This document shows, piece by piece, positions 12,001 to 23,328 of a stretch of 64,000 nucleotides of DNA; position 1 is the stretch's first letter, and each line of letters opens with the position of its first letter. Made by a program: the position numbers and the translations under genes. Source of the stretch: Clitoria ternatea (Eukaryota; Streptophyta; Magnoliopsida; Fabales; Fabaceae); assembly GCA_037962975.1 (NCBI GenBank), contig CM075669.1, forward strand, positions 117,196,501 to 117,260,500, in the 5' to 3' direction. The notes below the pieces were generated by a model, which saw only the letters and a list, made by a program, of their open reading frames with translations, had not been told where the DNA came from and searched no databases.

Positions 12001-13462
12001 AATGACAATAGGTACGTTGAGGATTGCCAATGAATTCTTAAAATTCGTGTACGAACAGCAACAGGCGGACTCTTACCTAGCTGAAATGAAGGAAATTCAG
12101 GCCAAAGGAAAGGATTTATCCTTGGCCGAGGGGTCAGATGGGATCTTTCGGGTGAGAAACAGAATATACATACCGAGTGAAGGAAGATTGAGAAGAATGG
12201 TGCTTGACGAAGCCCACAAAAGCCTACTCAGCATTCACCCAGGAACCACGAAAATGTACCACGACTTGAGAAGACAGTTCTGGTGGCCCGGACTAAAGAA
12301 GGATGTGGCGGAGTACGTGGCCCGGTGTATCACTTGTCAGAAATCGAAAGTAGAGCACCAAAAACCGTACGGTACAATACAGCCTCTAGAGATCCCCGTG
12401 TGGAAATGGGACTCAATTGCGATGGACTTTATCATGGGATTACCCAAAAACCGAGTGGGCCATGATGCAATTTGGGTCATTGTTGACCGATTGACAAAGA
12501 GTGCACACTTCTTACCTGTAAATATGAAGTACCCATTGCATAAGTTGGCTCGGATTTACATTCAAGAAGTTATCCGACTGTATGGCATACCTACTTCCAT
12601 CGTATCAGATAGGGACCCTAGGTTTACGTCCAGGTTTTGGACCAGCATGCATCAAGAATTGGGGACGAAGCTTTGGCTTAGTTCTGCCTACCACCCCCAA
12701 TCGGATGGACAATCCGAACGAACAATTCAGAGTCTAGAAGATTTATTGAGAGCGTGTGTGTTAGAGCACGGTGGGGACTGGGAGCAGTACCTTCCCTTGA
12801 TCGAGTTTACGTACAACAACAGCCATCATCACAGCATTGGCATGGCACCTTACGAGGCATTATATGGGCGCAGATGCCGAACCCCACTCTGCTGGTCAGA
12901 AGCAGGTGAAAGTCTACTATTGGGACCAGATATTGTGAAGCAAACCACAGAGCAGATCCGAGTGATACAGGAAAGGATGAAAGCATCACAAGATAGGCAA
13001 AAGAGCTACCATGACAAGCGCACCAAACCATTGGAATTTTCAGTCGGAGACCGAGTGTTTTTGAGAACTTCACCGAGTAAAGGAGTTGGACGAGCCTTAA
13101 AAAGTGGGAAGTTAAGCCCTCAATACATTGGACCTTATGAGGTGTTAGAACGAGTCGGCCCCGTGGCATACCGCATCGCATTACCAACCCACTTGTCCCG
13201 ACTGCACGACGTATTTCATGTGTCCCAACTAAGAAAGTATTTACATGACCCCAGCCACACGATGCCTGACGATGAAGTAGAGATCAAAGAAGACCTGACC
13301 ACTGTGACTACACCGATTGGAATCGTGGACCGATCGGTAAAACGCTTGAGAAACAAAAACGTGAGACTAGTTAAGGTGGAGTGGCAGCAAGGCAAAACCA
13401 CCTCCTGCACGTGGGAACGCGAAGATGCCATAAGACAGCAGTACCCCGAGTTGTTCATTTAG
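9065..13462 (+). CDS. Gag-Pol polyprotein of element A, intact (1465 aa)
   Basis: This single open frame makes the capsid and the replication and integration enzymes. Order: Gag capsid (about residues 35-215, with ENWW and EYAARFEELCLFYPPF); CCHC zinc knuckles at C259-C272 and C279-C292; aspartic protease DSGATHSF at D375; reverse transcriptase about 545-750 with FIDD at D690-D691; RNase H from D837; integrase zinc-binding H1051/H1058/C1088/C1091; DDE triad D1121, D1182, E1218 (35 residues between the last two, as expected); chromodomain about 1405-1465 (LRNK...VEWQQGK...TWERE...YPELF). All catalytic residues I can check are present, with no internal stop. The ATG at 9065 follows the leader and matches the MAxRxS-type start of B. 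Likely transcribed from the 5' LTR and cleaved by its own protease. The sense strand carries eleven CCGAGTG heptamers. Confidence 0.97.
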   Translation: MAHRQSMETIATAFQRFADVFERQGQPRAEEGQVMDRFLKRKPSEFLGGRNPEAAFKWTQELERIFGGLRCTEAQKVECAVYMLRDEAENWWKIARSRFPEDDNQLTWNDFKACFLEKYFPDTVRSRKELEFMELKQGSMTVEEYAARFEELCLFYPPFQQPGTENSKCLKFENGLRSDIKRACRYHEIRSFPTLVNKCRIFEEDDKAHSSQSSRNPYSLRPQRPHFKKPSNANRNKPFSRYGGRSQPGRRPVVGDGRCFKCGGNHFARDCKDDGDVVCFHCNKRGHIRPDCPQLHQADVNVHQGRFQERNRVNDDQRPGGRGNGARGDGMRGRNTGPTATGRIYTINAEDVAPANDLVQCKCLLGMNTLNVVFDSGATHSFIADECVKRLKFPTVSMNRTLEVASPTGANVFTSLVCKDVAFELYDRSFTFDLICMPLRGLDIVLGIDWLSANKVLVDCRSREIVFPKQPTENDTAPDITQLFMMLCLTKNESETRVNEISIVCEFTEVFLEDVPSVPPNREVEFSIDLIPGAEPVSSAPYRMSSTELAELKKQVDELLEKQFIRPSVSPWGAPVLLVKKKDGSMRLCIDYRQLNKLTIKNRYPLPRIDDLIDQLRGASVFSKIDLRSGYHQIRVKDSDIPKTAFRTRYGHYEYVVMPFGVTNAPAVFMNYMNNIFHSFLDRFVVVFIDDILVYSKTSEEHEGHLRAVLQVLKEKQLFAKLSKCEFWMDEIHFLGHVISERGVSVDPAKVAAVIAWERPRSVSEIRSFMGLAGYYRRFIEGFSKLALPLTKLTRKNVPFVWSPECEHSFQELKNKLTTAPVLALPELRESFVVYCDASGLGLGCVLMQKDRVIAYASRQLRPHEQHYPTHDLELAAVVFALKIWRHYLYGSKFEVYSDHKSLKYLFDQKELNMRQRRWIEFLKDYDFELKYHPGKANVVADALSRKSLHMAAMMAKEVELLERFRDMNLHVDTPSSQKMTIGTLRIANEFLKFVYEQQQADSYLAEMKEIQAKGKDLSLAEGSDGIFRVRNRIYIPSEGRLRRMVLDEAHKSLLSIHPGTTKMYHDLRRQFWWPGLKKDVAEYVARCITCQKSKVEHQKPYGTIQPLEIPVWKWDSIAMDFIMGLPKNRVGHDAIWVIVDRLTKSAHFLPVNMKYPLHKLARIYIQEVIRLYGIPTSIVSDRDPRFTSRFWTSMHQELGTKLWLSSAYHPQSDGQSERTIQSLEDLLRACVLEHGGDWEQYLPLIEFTYNNSHHHSIGMAPYEALYGRRCRTPLCWSEAGESLLLGPDIVKQTTEQIRVIQERMKASQDRQKSYHDKRTKPLEFSVGDRVFLRTSPSKGVGRALKSGKLSPQYIGPYEVLERVGPVAYRIALPTHLSRLHDVFHVSQLRKYLHDPSHTMPDDEVEIKEDLTTVTTPIGIVDRSVKRLRNKNVRLVKVEWQQGKTTSCTWEREDAIRQQYPELFI

Positions 13463-13480
13463 GTGAGTCACCGACCGAAT

Positions 13481-13515
13481 TTCGGGGACGAAATTCTTTT
13501 CAAGTGGGGGAGAAC
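13481..13515 (+). promoter_or_regulatory. Polypurine tract region of A
   Basis: TTCGGGGACGAAATTC, then the purine run GTGGGGGAGAA, then AC and the 3' LTR start. The GA(C/T)GAAATT stretch is conserved before the 3' LTR of X1, A, B and C. Confidence 0.85.
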
Positions 13516-16360
13516 TGTAACATCCCCATTTTAATTATAGGCAATGGAACTAAATAAAAAGTCAACAAGTCAACACCTCCCTTAATTTAATTAACTATGA
13601 TGTAACAGGATAATTAACGTGAAAGCATGGTGGCATGGGTAGGATTATCACGTTTCCCCATCCCACCATACTGCACTCCGCGCGAGTATATATATTCGGG
13701 TGATGGTCATGCTCTTCACGCAGAGAACCCAGCGAGCTTACTTCTTCGTTCTTCTTTTCTCTTGTTTCCTCTCTTTCCTTCTCTGCCCTCCATTCCATTC
13801 CTGCTTCGAAGAGTCGAGTGACGGTGCTACAGTGGAGTGGAACCCCCACATGAGAAGGGACGATCGTCAAGTGACGCAGCAGGGAGAAGAACCACCCCTC
13901 AAGCAGAAAAGTTCCTTGGAGTTTTGCGAGTGGTAGGGGGAGTATCTTCTATTTTAAGTGCATGGGTTATGAACAGGTTCCGAATGATAATGCTTGCTGT
14001 ACCCGTGCTCTGATTGTGTATTGTGTTGCATGTGAATGTGTACAATCCAGTTGCATGATGAGTGAAAGACGAGTGTTGCATGTTAGCACCTTTCTCACAG
14101 ATGTATGTGTTGCAGGATCTCAGTTTGCATGTTGAGTTGTGTTGATATGAATGTCTGACTGAAGCTACCCAGGTTATAGAAATGCATATGTTGATATGAC
14201 TGCTAATAAATTGTTTGCATGTAGGAAATGCCTTCTTTAAATGGATTTTGACACTGTCTTACATCGATTGCATGATAGGTTGTGATAACTTGAAATGCCT
14301 GACTGAACTTATGATTTTTAGAATGATGCATGCGTTGAATGAAGCTGGAAACCGATTGCATGTCTTGATCGAATGAAATGTTGTGGATGTCTGAATATGG
14401 AATGATAACTGATTGCATGGAAGCTATATATTGAGTCCGGATAATGTGTACTACTGATTGCATGGTGTGTGTGTGTGCTTGAATGCGAGAATGCATGCGA
14501 GAAATAAATGTTGTGCGTTGAATCCGCGTGTGGCGCATGGGATGCGTTGTGCTGGGAGCACGTAGTGTGAGAAACTACCTTCGGTCATCCAGCGTGGGAC
14601 GCTGTAAAATCCTTGAGTGGGACTCGGGGTAGCCCTTGAGTGGACTCGGGCTGTCTGTGAACATCGCCGTTGGCGCTGAGAGCGTTGGTGTCACCTGTGG
14701 ACAAACGGTTGGGTACCTGTAAAACGGCCAAGCAGCTGGGAGCTGATCTGATAGCTGAGAGCTATGTATACAAGGCTGAGATGCCTACGTTGCAACGTCT
14801 GACCGATACACACGATGCGGAACCGAGTGAAACCTTCTGTGCTTATCATTGTTAATATTGCTACTACTGTTAATGTTGTTGAAATTGATTTTTTTATCGT
14901 GTTGTACGTATATGTATGGTTGTGTAATTGGCAGATAACCTGAGTCGGTATCTATCATTTAAAATTTAAGATGCTCACCCCTGCAGTGGCTATTTTTCAG
15001 TGAATGTCTCTCGAGAAGAGGACCAGAAGCAGAGTTAGAACGATGAGCGAAGTGTTAATGCATCTGGAAGGCTTAATTAATGCGATGTTAGATTAAGCCT
15101 TGACTGGTTCATGTCGGATGTTAGTGTTTTGAGATGAATAGAACCTTATGGACAAGGAGAAATCCGATTTTTGTGTTGTAAATATTGACATACACTCTTG
15201 TATATATATAGATGTATGGTTTTGTGTGTGTGATGCTATGTGCTACCTCGTTTCATAATTGTGCTTTAATGGATACGCAGGGACAGCATGATTGAGCAGG
15301 CTGTAGCCAAGTCTGAGTGAATTGTGAATTGTCCTTAGGAAAACTTATGTCGGATACGTTTGGGCAGAGTCTTACCCCGCCCGAAGTATGGGAGCAATTC
15401 GCCCAAGCGTGAGGACTCGCGCTATAGCGATGTAGTTGTTAGAATGGGACACCGTTCAATTACTTTTCCTCTCCGTTGTGATGCTAATGCAATCCAGACA
15501 CCGGTGTTGACCCCTGATTTGGGCGTTGTGGTTGAGTTCGCCCAGGCGTTGTCATAATTAGTTGAGTTGGGCGGAATAGGTTCAGACTCCTCTTTCCTCC
15601 ACAACCTACTACCACATATGTACATTGTAACTTCCCGTTTTCTGAGCGAAGTGCGAGCGTGAGGATTTATCGAGTGAACCCTTGTCCATATCCGATTGAG
15701 AAATTCCCTTGTGTTTGTGGGGCGTTGTGCTGACCTCGCTTAGGCGGTGTCATACCTCGCCCAAGTAACTAGGACGGTTCGCCCAAGTGCGTGGAACCAT
15801 GCTGAAGCAAGCAGATATCAACGTGATACTCCGCCTATGTACCTTCCTCCTCCGTTGTCGCATTATTGTCTCGCAGGGCGGTGTTGGACATCGCCTGAGT
15901 AAGTGAATGTTGTGATGTAGTCCGTCCAGGCGTTGTTGTGCCTTGCCGAACTGGACGGCGGTGTAATCACTTCCTCTTTTCTTCACAAACTACTCCTGCA
16001 TATGTATTAACACCTTCCCCTTATCTATTTCCTCCTATTGAGTGACCAGTGTTACTCGAGGGAAAGCTTTCCTTGTGGAATTCCCTCCATCCGCTGCCGC
16101 ATTATCATACTCCGCCTAGACGGTGTCGGACCCCGTCTGAGCGAGCAAACGGTGTTGTGTAACCCGCCCATTATTGGTGTGTTACGATAAACCCAATGAG
16201 CCGGTCCCAGTCTTAGCCTCTCTGTAGGTTGCTATATGCGTATGAATGCTCTTCATTCTTCCCTTGCCTGCTTCCTTCTATATCGAATAATACGTGCCTG
16301 TTTTGTGAAAAATTTTCTTATATTTTTGGAATTATTAGTTGTAAGAAATAAGGTGTTACA
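13516..16360 (+). repeat. Element A 3' LTR
   Basis: Colinear with 5945-8789, same length, about 30 substitutions and no indel that I can see. Differences include the TATA change at 14767-14774. It ends GTGTTACA, followed by TSD GTGGC at 16361. Confidence 0.96.
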
Positions 16361-18718
16361 GTGGCCACCCCATAGGCCATCATCCTCCGCCAAGCCATCA
16401 TAACACCACCCGCGACCACCATCCACCTTTCACCGCTTCTTTTCTTTTTCATTTCACCACCATCACCTCTCAACATCTTCACCACCCATATTACTCTTTT
16501 GAAATGTTATAGAATTTCAGATAAATTTTCATTAGTATCATTATTGGTGTTTTATTGTGAGTTTTGAAATTCATTATATATATATACACTGACATGTGTT
16601 GATTGGTGAGTTATCTAAATGCCTAACTGAGAAAAGACAATAAGCATTGGGTGTCAACGTGGACCCTTGAAACCAAAAAGTGCAAGATCGTAATCCAAGG
16701 GAAACAAGGATAGACGGGCATGTTGTCTTTATATGTAATTTGTTATTGCCAAAATGTGTGTAATAATTATATTGCAGTGTGATCCATAAGCTAGAAGGAT
16801 AGTATTTGTCCTTAATTACATTCAGTGCTAGATTTCGTAATAGGAAAAATAATTTTAATATTATTATTAAATATTTTAACGAGGATAAAATGGAAAAAGG
16901 GAATTAAGGATAAATATTACTATTTCAAGTTTTAACGGTTATACACTCTTTTTCCAGAATAACTATTTATGAGCATTTTTTTATATAAACCGATCAGACA
17001 TGGGACTTGGAGTCAATTCATACGATAGTCACATTTTCTTCTAATCGATAAAAAGACCTGATGATGTTGTGTTACGTGGTAAGTCTGGTTAGACTTACTC
17101 AGTACTGAAGGATAATGGCCGAGTATTACTTTATTCTGAAATACTCCATAAATATCTTAGACTTATTTGAGTATACCAATAAGGGTAGCGGCCAAACATT
17201 GTTTAACTTCTTGAAAGATATTCTAAAATTACTCTACACATAAATAATGGCCGAGTGTTACTTTATTTCAAAATGCTCTATAAGTCTTTTAGATTTATTC
17301 GAGCATACTAATAAGGGTAGTAGCCAAGTATTATTTTACTCTCTGAAAGACACCCTATATTTTCGTTATACCAGAATTATGGTCGAGTACTGCTTTATTC
17401 TAAAATGCTCTATAAGTCTATTAGATTTATTCGGGAATACCAATAAGGGTAGCGGCCAAGCCTTGTTTTATTTTCAAAGAGATACTCTATATTTCTTTTC
17501 TTTCCTCAAATGAAAATTTAATGAGTAATTGAAGGGTGTAACCAATTCTTAGAGGTGCAAGGTAGTATTTTATACATGGATACTATAATACATATATTCT
17601 TACCAACATTCTCTAGATGGCTTGGAAGATTTGAAGTATCACACGAATACTCTGTTTATTTATTTAAAGCAAAACTTAAAGTTTTATAAAGAATAAGAAT
17701 GCATGATGCATCATGAAGTTGTTTTGGCCAGAAGGATGTAATGAAAACTAGAGCATACAGTGAGGAGCATGTTGGAGGACATTCACGTTTGATCTCCAAA
17801 AAAGATCTCGGGAGTACAACTGGGTCGGAACCCTAATGGCTTCAAAGTCACGCTTAAAGCTGGGCATATCGATGCAAGCCAGTGTACTTTGACTAGAGAT
17901 GAAGTGTAACTATGATCATGCAAAACCAAGTCTCGTTGTAATGTGATCATGAATTATGGGATAAGATAGATCCATGATGAGTAGGATATGCGTATCCTTG
18001 ATACCCTTGTGTTGTATGGACTTGGTGTTCTCTGATCGTTCTAGCTGTTATGTTCTCCTAGTAAACATACTATAGAGGTGATGATGAGGAAGATGGTTCT
18101 ATTACTATGAACCCATATACATCATGAAACTTAACCTCAGATAAATCATAAGATACCTGACCCATGCATAACATGATGTCTTTATGTCTGAAATGTTGTT
18201 TTACAATAGCCTATTTTATAAATAATATTGCATATGGATTTAATTATAACTATTAATGTGGTATGCCCTTCATGGAAACCCTCAGGATTGAGAGTGCATA
18301 TTCACCCCCTTTTAGTTTTGTGTTTACCCACAACAAACTAACAGCGGAAGGAAAGGAAACCAGGAACCTGAGGTTGAGAACAATAGTAGACGACCTAGTC
18401 AGGGACTGTTGAGTAAGACACGTTGAAGTACTGCATCGCTTCAATAGAGTAGCTCTAATGTAGGTCCAATATATGTAATTAAATAAATAGTGTGACCAAG
18501 ATAACCATTTTAGGAGCCTGCGTACCCCATTTCATCAAGTACAATACCCGAGCAGGGATATGACCATGTATATATATAATGTGCTTTCACCGCAACTGTT
18601 GATCTACCATTATTTTTCTTAAAAAAAATTCCCCTATTTTTTCTAAAAACTCGTAATCTCTCAGTTAAATAGGATTATCCAACAGTAAGGATTGTCCTAG
18701 TTAATTGAGGGTGTTACA
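16361..18718 (+). mobile_element. X1 3' LTR, segment 3 of 3
   Basis: This continues X1 after A (the first five bases are A's TSD). It starts in CCACC-rich leader and contains a three-unit tandem repeat. At 17750-17960 it matches X2 at about 25680-25870 (GAGCATACAGTGA and flanks), and its end (CTCAGTTAAATAGGATTATC, then GAGGGTGTTACA at 18707-18718) matches the X2 end at 55531-55586. No coding sequence. Confidence 0.75.
17112..17507. repeat. Three tandem copies of a 132-bp unit
   Basis: Units begin at 17112 (ATAATGGCCGAG), 17244 (ATAATGGCCGAG) and 17376 (ATTATGGTCGAG), each with AATAAGGGTAG about 75 bp further on. They are diverged by roughly 15-20% by eye, so the array is old. It lies inside X1 LTR. 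The 88-aa open frame at 17247-17513 is a by-product of the 132-bp (44-codon) periodicity. Confidence 0.85.
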
Positions 18719-19880
18719 GTCTGCATGGGAGTAGTGGAAATATTTCAAGTTTGTTTCAGACAAAGTTTGTGTGGTACTCATTCAACATAATGCAAGTCTA
18801 TTCCTGCCCTAAGTTTGATCTGAAGACAACACTTAAAAGAAAATTTCTCTAAGTTGTCTATCCCAGACTTGAGTCTGTTACGTTTCGTTCTTCAAACACA
18901 TTATCCTCCAGACTCAACATCTTTCTCTCTCACATGTTCAAGCTTCAAGACACTTCAAACTCAAACATTTCAAGACAAAAGAATAGATCTTTGTTTCTGA
19001 ATCAAAATATGCAAGGTTATTTCAATGATAAACCCCTTCAGTCAAAGTATGTTCCTTCTTTGAAATAAACAACAACACAAAACTTTCAGAGGAACAAACG
19101 TTTGCATGGGAAAAAATTAATGAAGATACTTTGAGAATCTTATAAAGCTATCAATATGTTGTGCTCAAGTCAAAAAGCTTTAGAAGATTAAACAAGGTGC
19201 TTTATATCTTACGTTAGACGAAAAAGAACAAAAAGGAGACTTTCTCTTTGCATGATTCGAGGCACTCTACTTTCGTGAAATTTTCATCTATCATTAAAGC
19301 AGACATTGTCCTCATCTCTTCTCGTGTGCCTCAACAGCTTCAAACGGCAACCTCTTCACCAATGAAATAGTAATGGCTATTCTAAGAAGATGCCAAAATA
19401 AAGAGATTGAATCCTTGGTGTATAAATATAGGAGATTCAAAAATAAAGACATAATAAGAAAACAATCTTATACTTTTGTATACACTACTTATTGAATGTA
19501 CACTCTATTTTTCAAGCACAATTTTTATTGAACCACTCCCTCTAAATTTTTTGTTCTTAGTTAGGTTTGGTGTGTTAACCAGACTTAGTTTCTTATAGGA
19601 AACTTTTGGCCTAAAGAAGCTTTTGAAAGAATACTTGAGTTTTAAGCCAAGAGTGGCTTGTTGAAATACTATTGGGGAATTAAGCCAGAAGTGGCTGGAG
19701 TCAAGAATACTTGAGGTACAACAAGTGCTATTTATGTAAAAGGATTTTTACATGGTCAAAAAGCCTTCAAATTGAAGGGACTGAACATAGCTTCAATGTT
19801 TGGAAATGAACCAGTATAAATCCGTTGTGTAAATCTCTCTATCCCTTCTCTCCTTTTTAAGTCTGAGTTTATACCTTAAA
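18719..19880. mobile_element. Old Ty1/copia-like LTR relic, left part
   Basis: This is non-coding sequence between X1 and X2. Features: a TATA-like GTATAAATATAGG near 19420; the repeated phrase AAGCCA(A/G)(A/G)AGTGGCT near 19649 and 19682; and CT-rich CTCTCTATCCCTTCTCTCC near 19834. Sequence resuming beyond X2 at 55587 has the form TCAAAGACTTATTCAACCC, which I associate with copia (SIRE/Maximus-like) LTR or leader regions. Family assignment is by recollection only; no gag or pol is seen. Confidence 0.4.
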
Positions 19881-22800
19881 TGTAATAGCCCTGGTTTTAG
19901 AGAAGGAATCCATACCCTCAAGACTCCTGAGGATACCATATTGAGCTTTCGGCAGAAAACTTAAGGCTTTGGCCTATTCCCCTGAGGTAAATATAGGGAT
20001 ATTGAGAGAATGTGAATGAGAAACCCAGCTTAGAAGAGTGTAGAGGATTAGAAGAAAGATTAAAGAATGCACCAGTAGTTATAAGAGAGGCTAAGATGAG
20101 AGGGTGATAACGAATAAGTTATTTAATATTGTTCGATTCAGTGTTAGTAGTTAGTAAATTTTCCCTTTTATTAGTAAAAATGATTAATTGTGGATAATGG
20201 TAATTTATAATAATTAGGATATAGTATTTGGTTTAATGTTTACTTAATCTCCATTTACATAATTTAATTTGAGATGTATGGGGAATTCTATTTAATTTTA
20301 TAATTTAATTATTTTGTTCAAAAATATATATGATATTTAAATAATAATTATTTATTTGATAGTCAATTAATTATTTGATAATTATTGATTATTTGATAAT
20401 TATCTATTTATTAATTACTCATTATTTGATAATCAATTACTTATTTATTAATTAGTCATTTGACAAATATATTTAATAATAAAATATTGTCAGGTTCTTA
20501 GATTAGAACTATAGGACACAAGTGGATGATTCAATCCCGGTAATTCAACTTGAGACTATTGATTCTATAGGGAAGCTAGTCCTATTAGGACCCTCTTGTG
20601 GTAAATCAAGGAAGACAGGCTCGGTCCGGTAGGCCCAACCAGAATCTCAGGTACCCCCAATGTTTGATCGTGCATATACTTCAAGATATCCAATTATAGC
20701 ACGGTTAGTCCCTAGTGACTCGTTTCGATGATATAAGAATTTTTCTTGAAGGGGCCGAATCCTAATTTGGGCCCTGTCAACCTCGTTTCTCAAGAAATCA
20801 TTTAATTCAATTAAAACCCCCAAATCCGGCCTAAACACCTTTAGTGTTTGGAGCCTAACTTTCGCATACGATCTTAGAATCAAATGATTCTAGTTCTAGT
20901 GTCTTCGTTATAAAGAAATCTATAATCTTTACTTCTAGCCTCAAACCCTGATTCATACTCTACTATCCCCAAAATTGAGGACTAAGTATTTGTACTCTGA
21001 AAATTCATTATTTAATTCCTTTAATATGCACATACATCACTCGGAAAATCATAACTCTCTCATATGACCTTTGATTCATTTGATTCTAGTCCTATAATTT
21101 CCATAACAAAATTTTCTATGACTTTTGTGAAGACCTCAAAGGCTAGATCTGCCCTAGTTGGTATAGATTTCATGTTCTTTCTTGACCTATTTCATTTTCA
21201 CAACAGAACTACACCGTTTCAGGGGAAATTGCATATCTCCCTCATACAATACTAGAATCGCTCTATTTTTTCCATGGCTTCATATCAAAAAATTCTACAA
21301 GTTTCATGCAAAGCACGAAGGCTGATTCCCAAAGGAAAAATATCTACAAATTTATCTTTTCAGCTATTTTTAATTCGGGAGCTCCAGGAGCACTTTAACT
21401 TGGTTAGGGCATAACTTAGGATACCGATATTGGATCTTTGCAAATGATATACCAAATCAAAGAGGAAATCAAGATCTATAACTTTTATGTTGATCATTTT
21501 ATTCAATTTGAGTAAAAATGTTTCTGAAAATTCTAATTAAAATGGAAATGAAAACCTGTCCAACCAAAACAGCTCCATGTGTCATGTTTGCCTCTCATCA
21601 GCCTTGCCACCTTGATTTAAATTCCATCAAGAACTATCCAGAATATGGCCATGAAGTGTCTAATATGGAAGCACATTAAGAGCTCCTTGCTTCATAAGTT
21701 AAACTCCTTGGTCACCAAGTTATGAAAGCTTAAATAAAAAAATTGTTAAAATTCCTCATGTATTGTCGTGAGACAACATGGGATGGCGTTGCTGAATTTA
21801 ATTGTTATGTGTTCACCAACCATCATATGCCATCACACTTCCTCATATACCATCATGCCATCCATCCATATACCATACTATAAAAATATAATATCACACT
21901 ACTTACTCAACAAGTTTAACAACTTGCTTCTTTTAATATTACAACTTGCTTAACAAGTTGTTATGTATAATTGCAAGCATATCACCATGTGCCATGCCAT
22001 CCCATACATCCATATACACATTCACATTCTCTACCCTTTTTTCACTCCCAATTCATGTCATTCTTATAAAACAAAATGCATTCCTTCAATTTCTTCAAGG
22101 CATGTTCTCAAAGGATTTCCAATTCCTTTTCTTCTCTCGGTAACACTTGCTTCTTATTTCTTTCTTTATTTCAGCCATAAACAGCAGCCAAAACCTCCTT
22201 CTCCAGCCACCACCAAGTCTCAAATAAGATCCTAAAACACCACCGTACCTTCCCTGAGCCACGACGATGTCATTTTACCTTCGATCCTCTTTGATTTTCC
22301 TTTGATTTTCCCTTGAACCCATGACTTCCACAACCCATATCAGCCTCTTATCGCCGCTATACATCCACCATGGACAACCTTCACAAGTTGTCTTCACCTT
22401 CGTAAAGTCCTTACGTTCTTCCGTTCTTCAATCCGCAGCCACCACCTTTCCATCGGTAAGTGATTGGCGATCCTTCTTCAGTTTCATTTCCATTCCGCCT
22501 TATTTTTCTCTTCCAATTTCAGTGTTCCATGCCTTTTCCTTGCTAGGCCATGACTTGCTCTCTCCCTCTTGGCTTTGCACGTCACGTTTTACTGGCCCTA
22601 GGAGTGATCGGCGCGAGGTATTTAACGATCGGTGAATTTTTAGCATCTGGTCCCCTTGTCTCCTCCAAAACCGTGACTACATCTTGAGGTAAGGGGGTCT
22701 CGCTTCATTTCCTTTCATTCTAAATTACTTTATGTTGTTCTTTTAATTTCCGGGGATAACTCCTTTAAGTTCTGTGGCGATCCGATGGTTAGATTAGAAG

Positions 22801-23328
22801 TTACGTGATTTATCATTACCATTGGCGATTGTAAGTTTATTTTTACGTTTCTATGCATCTCAGTAATTTTCATAAAGTGCATCTTGATATTTGTATGTCT
22901 CGTTAAATTTTATCAATTTTGAAGTTTGTCGCATAAAATGACGAATTTTATGACCATAGTGTGAGCTCGGTTGGCAATTGGATATGGTTGTATTTAATTA
23001 CGAATTTTTGAATATTTTATGTAATTTGTTGTAACTATCTGGTAAGCCCCGCTAACTTAGATAAATCGACTGGCTAAAAGTCTCAGGAGCAAATACGAAA
23101 AAATAACGTATTTCAACATATTTCGCCAATTTATTTCGATCACGCTCAATTTCAAAATTGCATAACATCGACAAAATTTTATGAAAATCACTAAGTTTTT
23201 ATAAAATAAAAAGGGATTTTTGATAAAAATAAATAAATAAATAAGGGAAGAGAAATTAGAAATAGTGAAATTCTTGTAATAGAAGTTAAAGAAATAAAAA
23301 TTTTAAAGTATCTTTTTCAAGAAAAATA

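Larger units (their letters stand above)
5945..16360 (+). mobile_element. Element A: complete Tekay/Del-type Ty3/gypsy retrotransposon (10,416 bp)
   Basis: Two 2845-bp LTRs flank an intact gag-pol frame, with a perfect initiator-Met primer site and a polypurine tract. TSDs GTGGC (5940-5944, 16361-16365) show one integration event. LTR ends are TGTAACATCC and GTGTTACA. I count about 30 differences between the LTRs (about 1.05%), 24 of them transitions; at 1.3e-8 substitutions per site per year that is roughly 0.4 million years. The single frame, long LTRs and C-terminal chromodomain fit the Tekay (Del) chromovirus lineage. By structure it could be autonomous. Confidence 0.96.
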
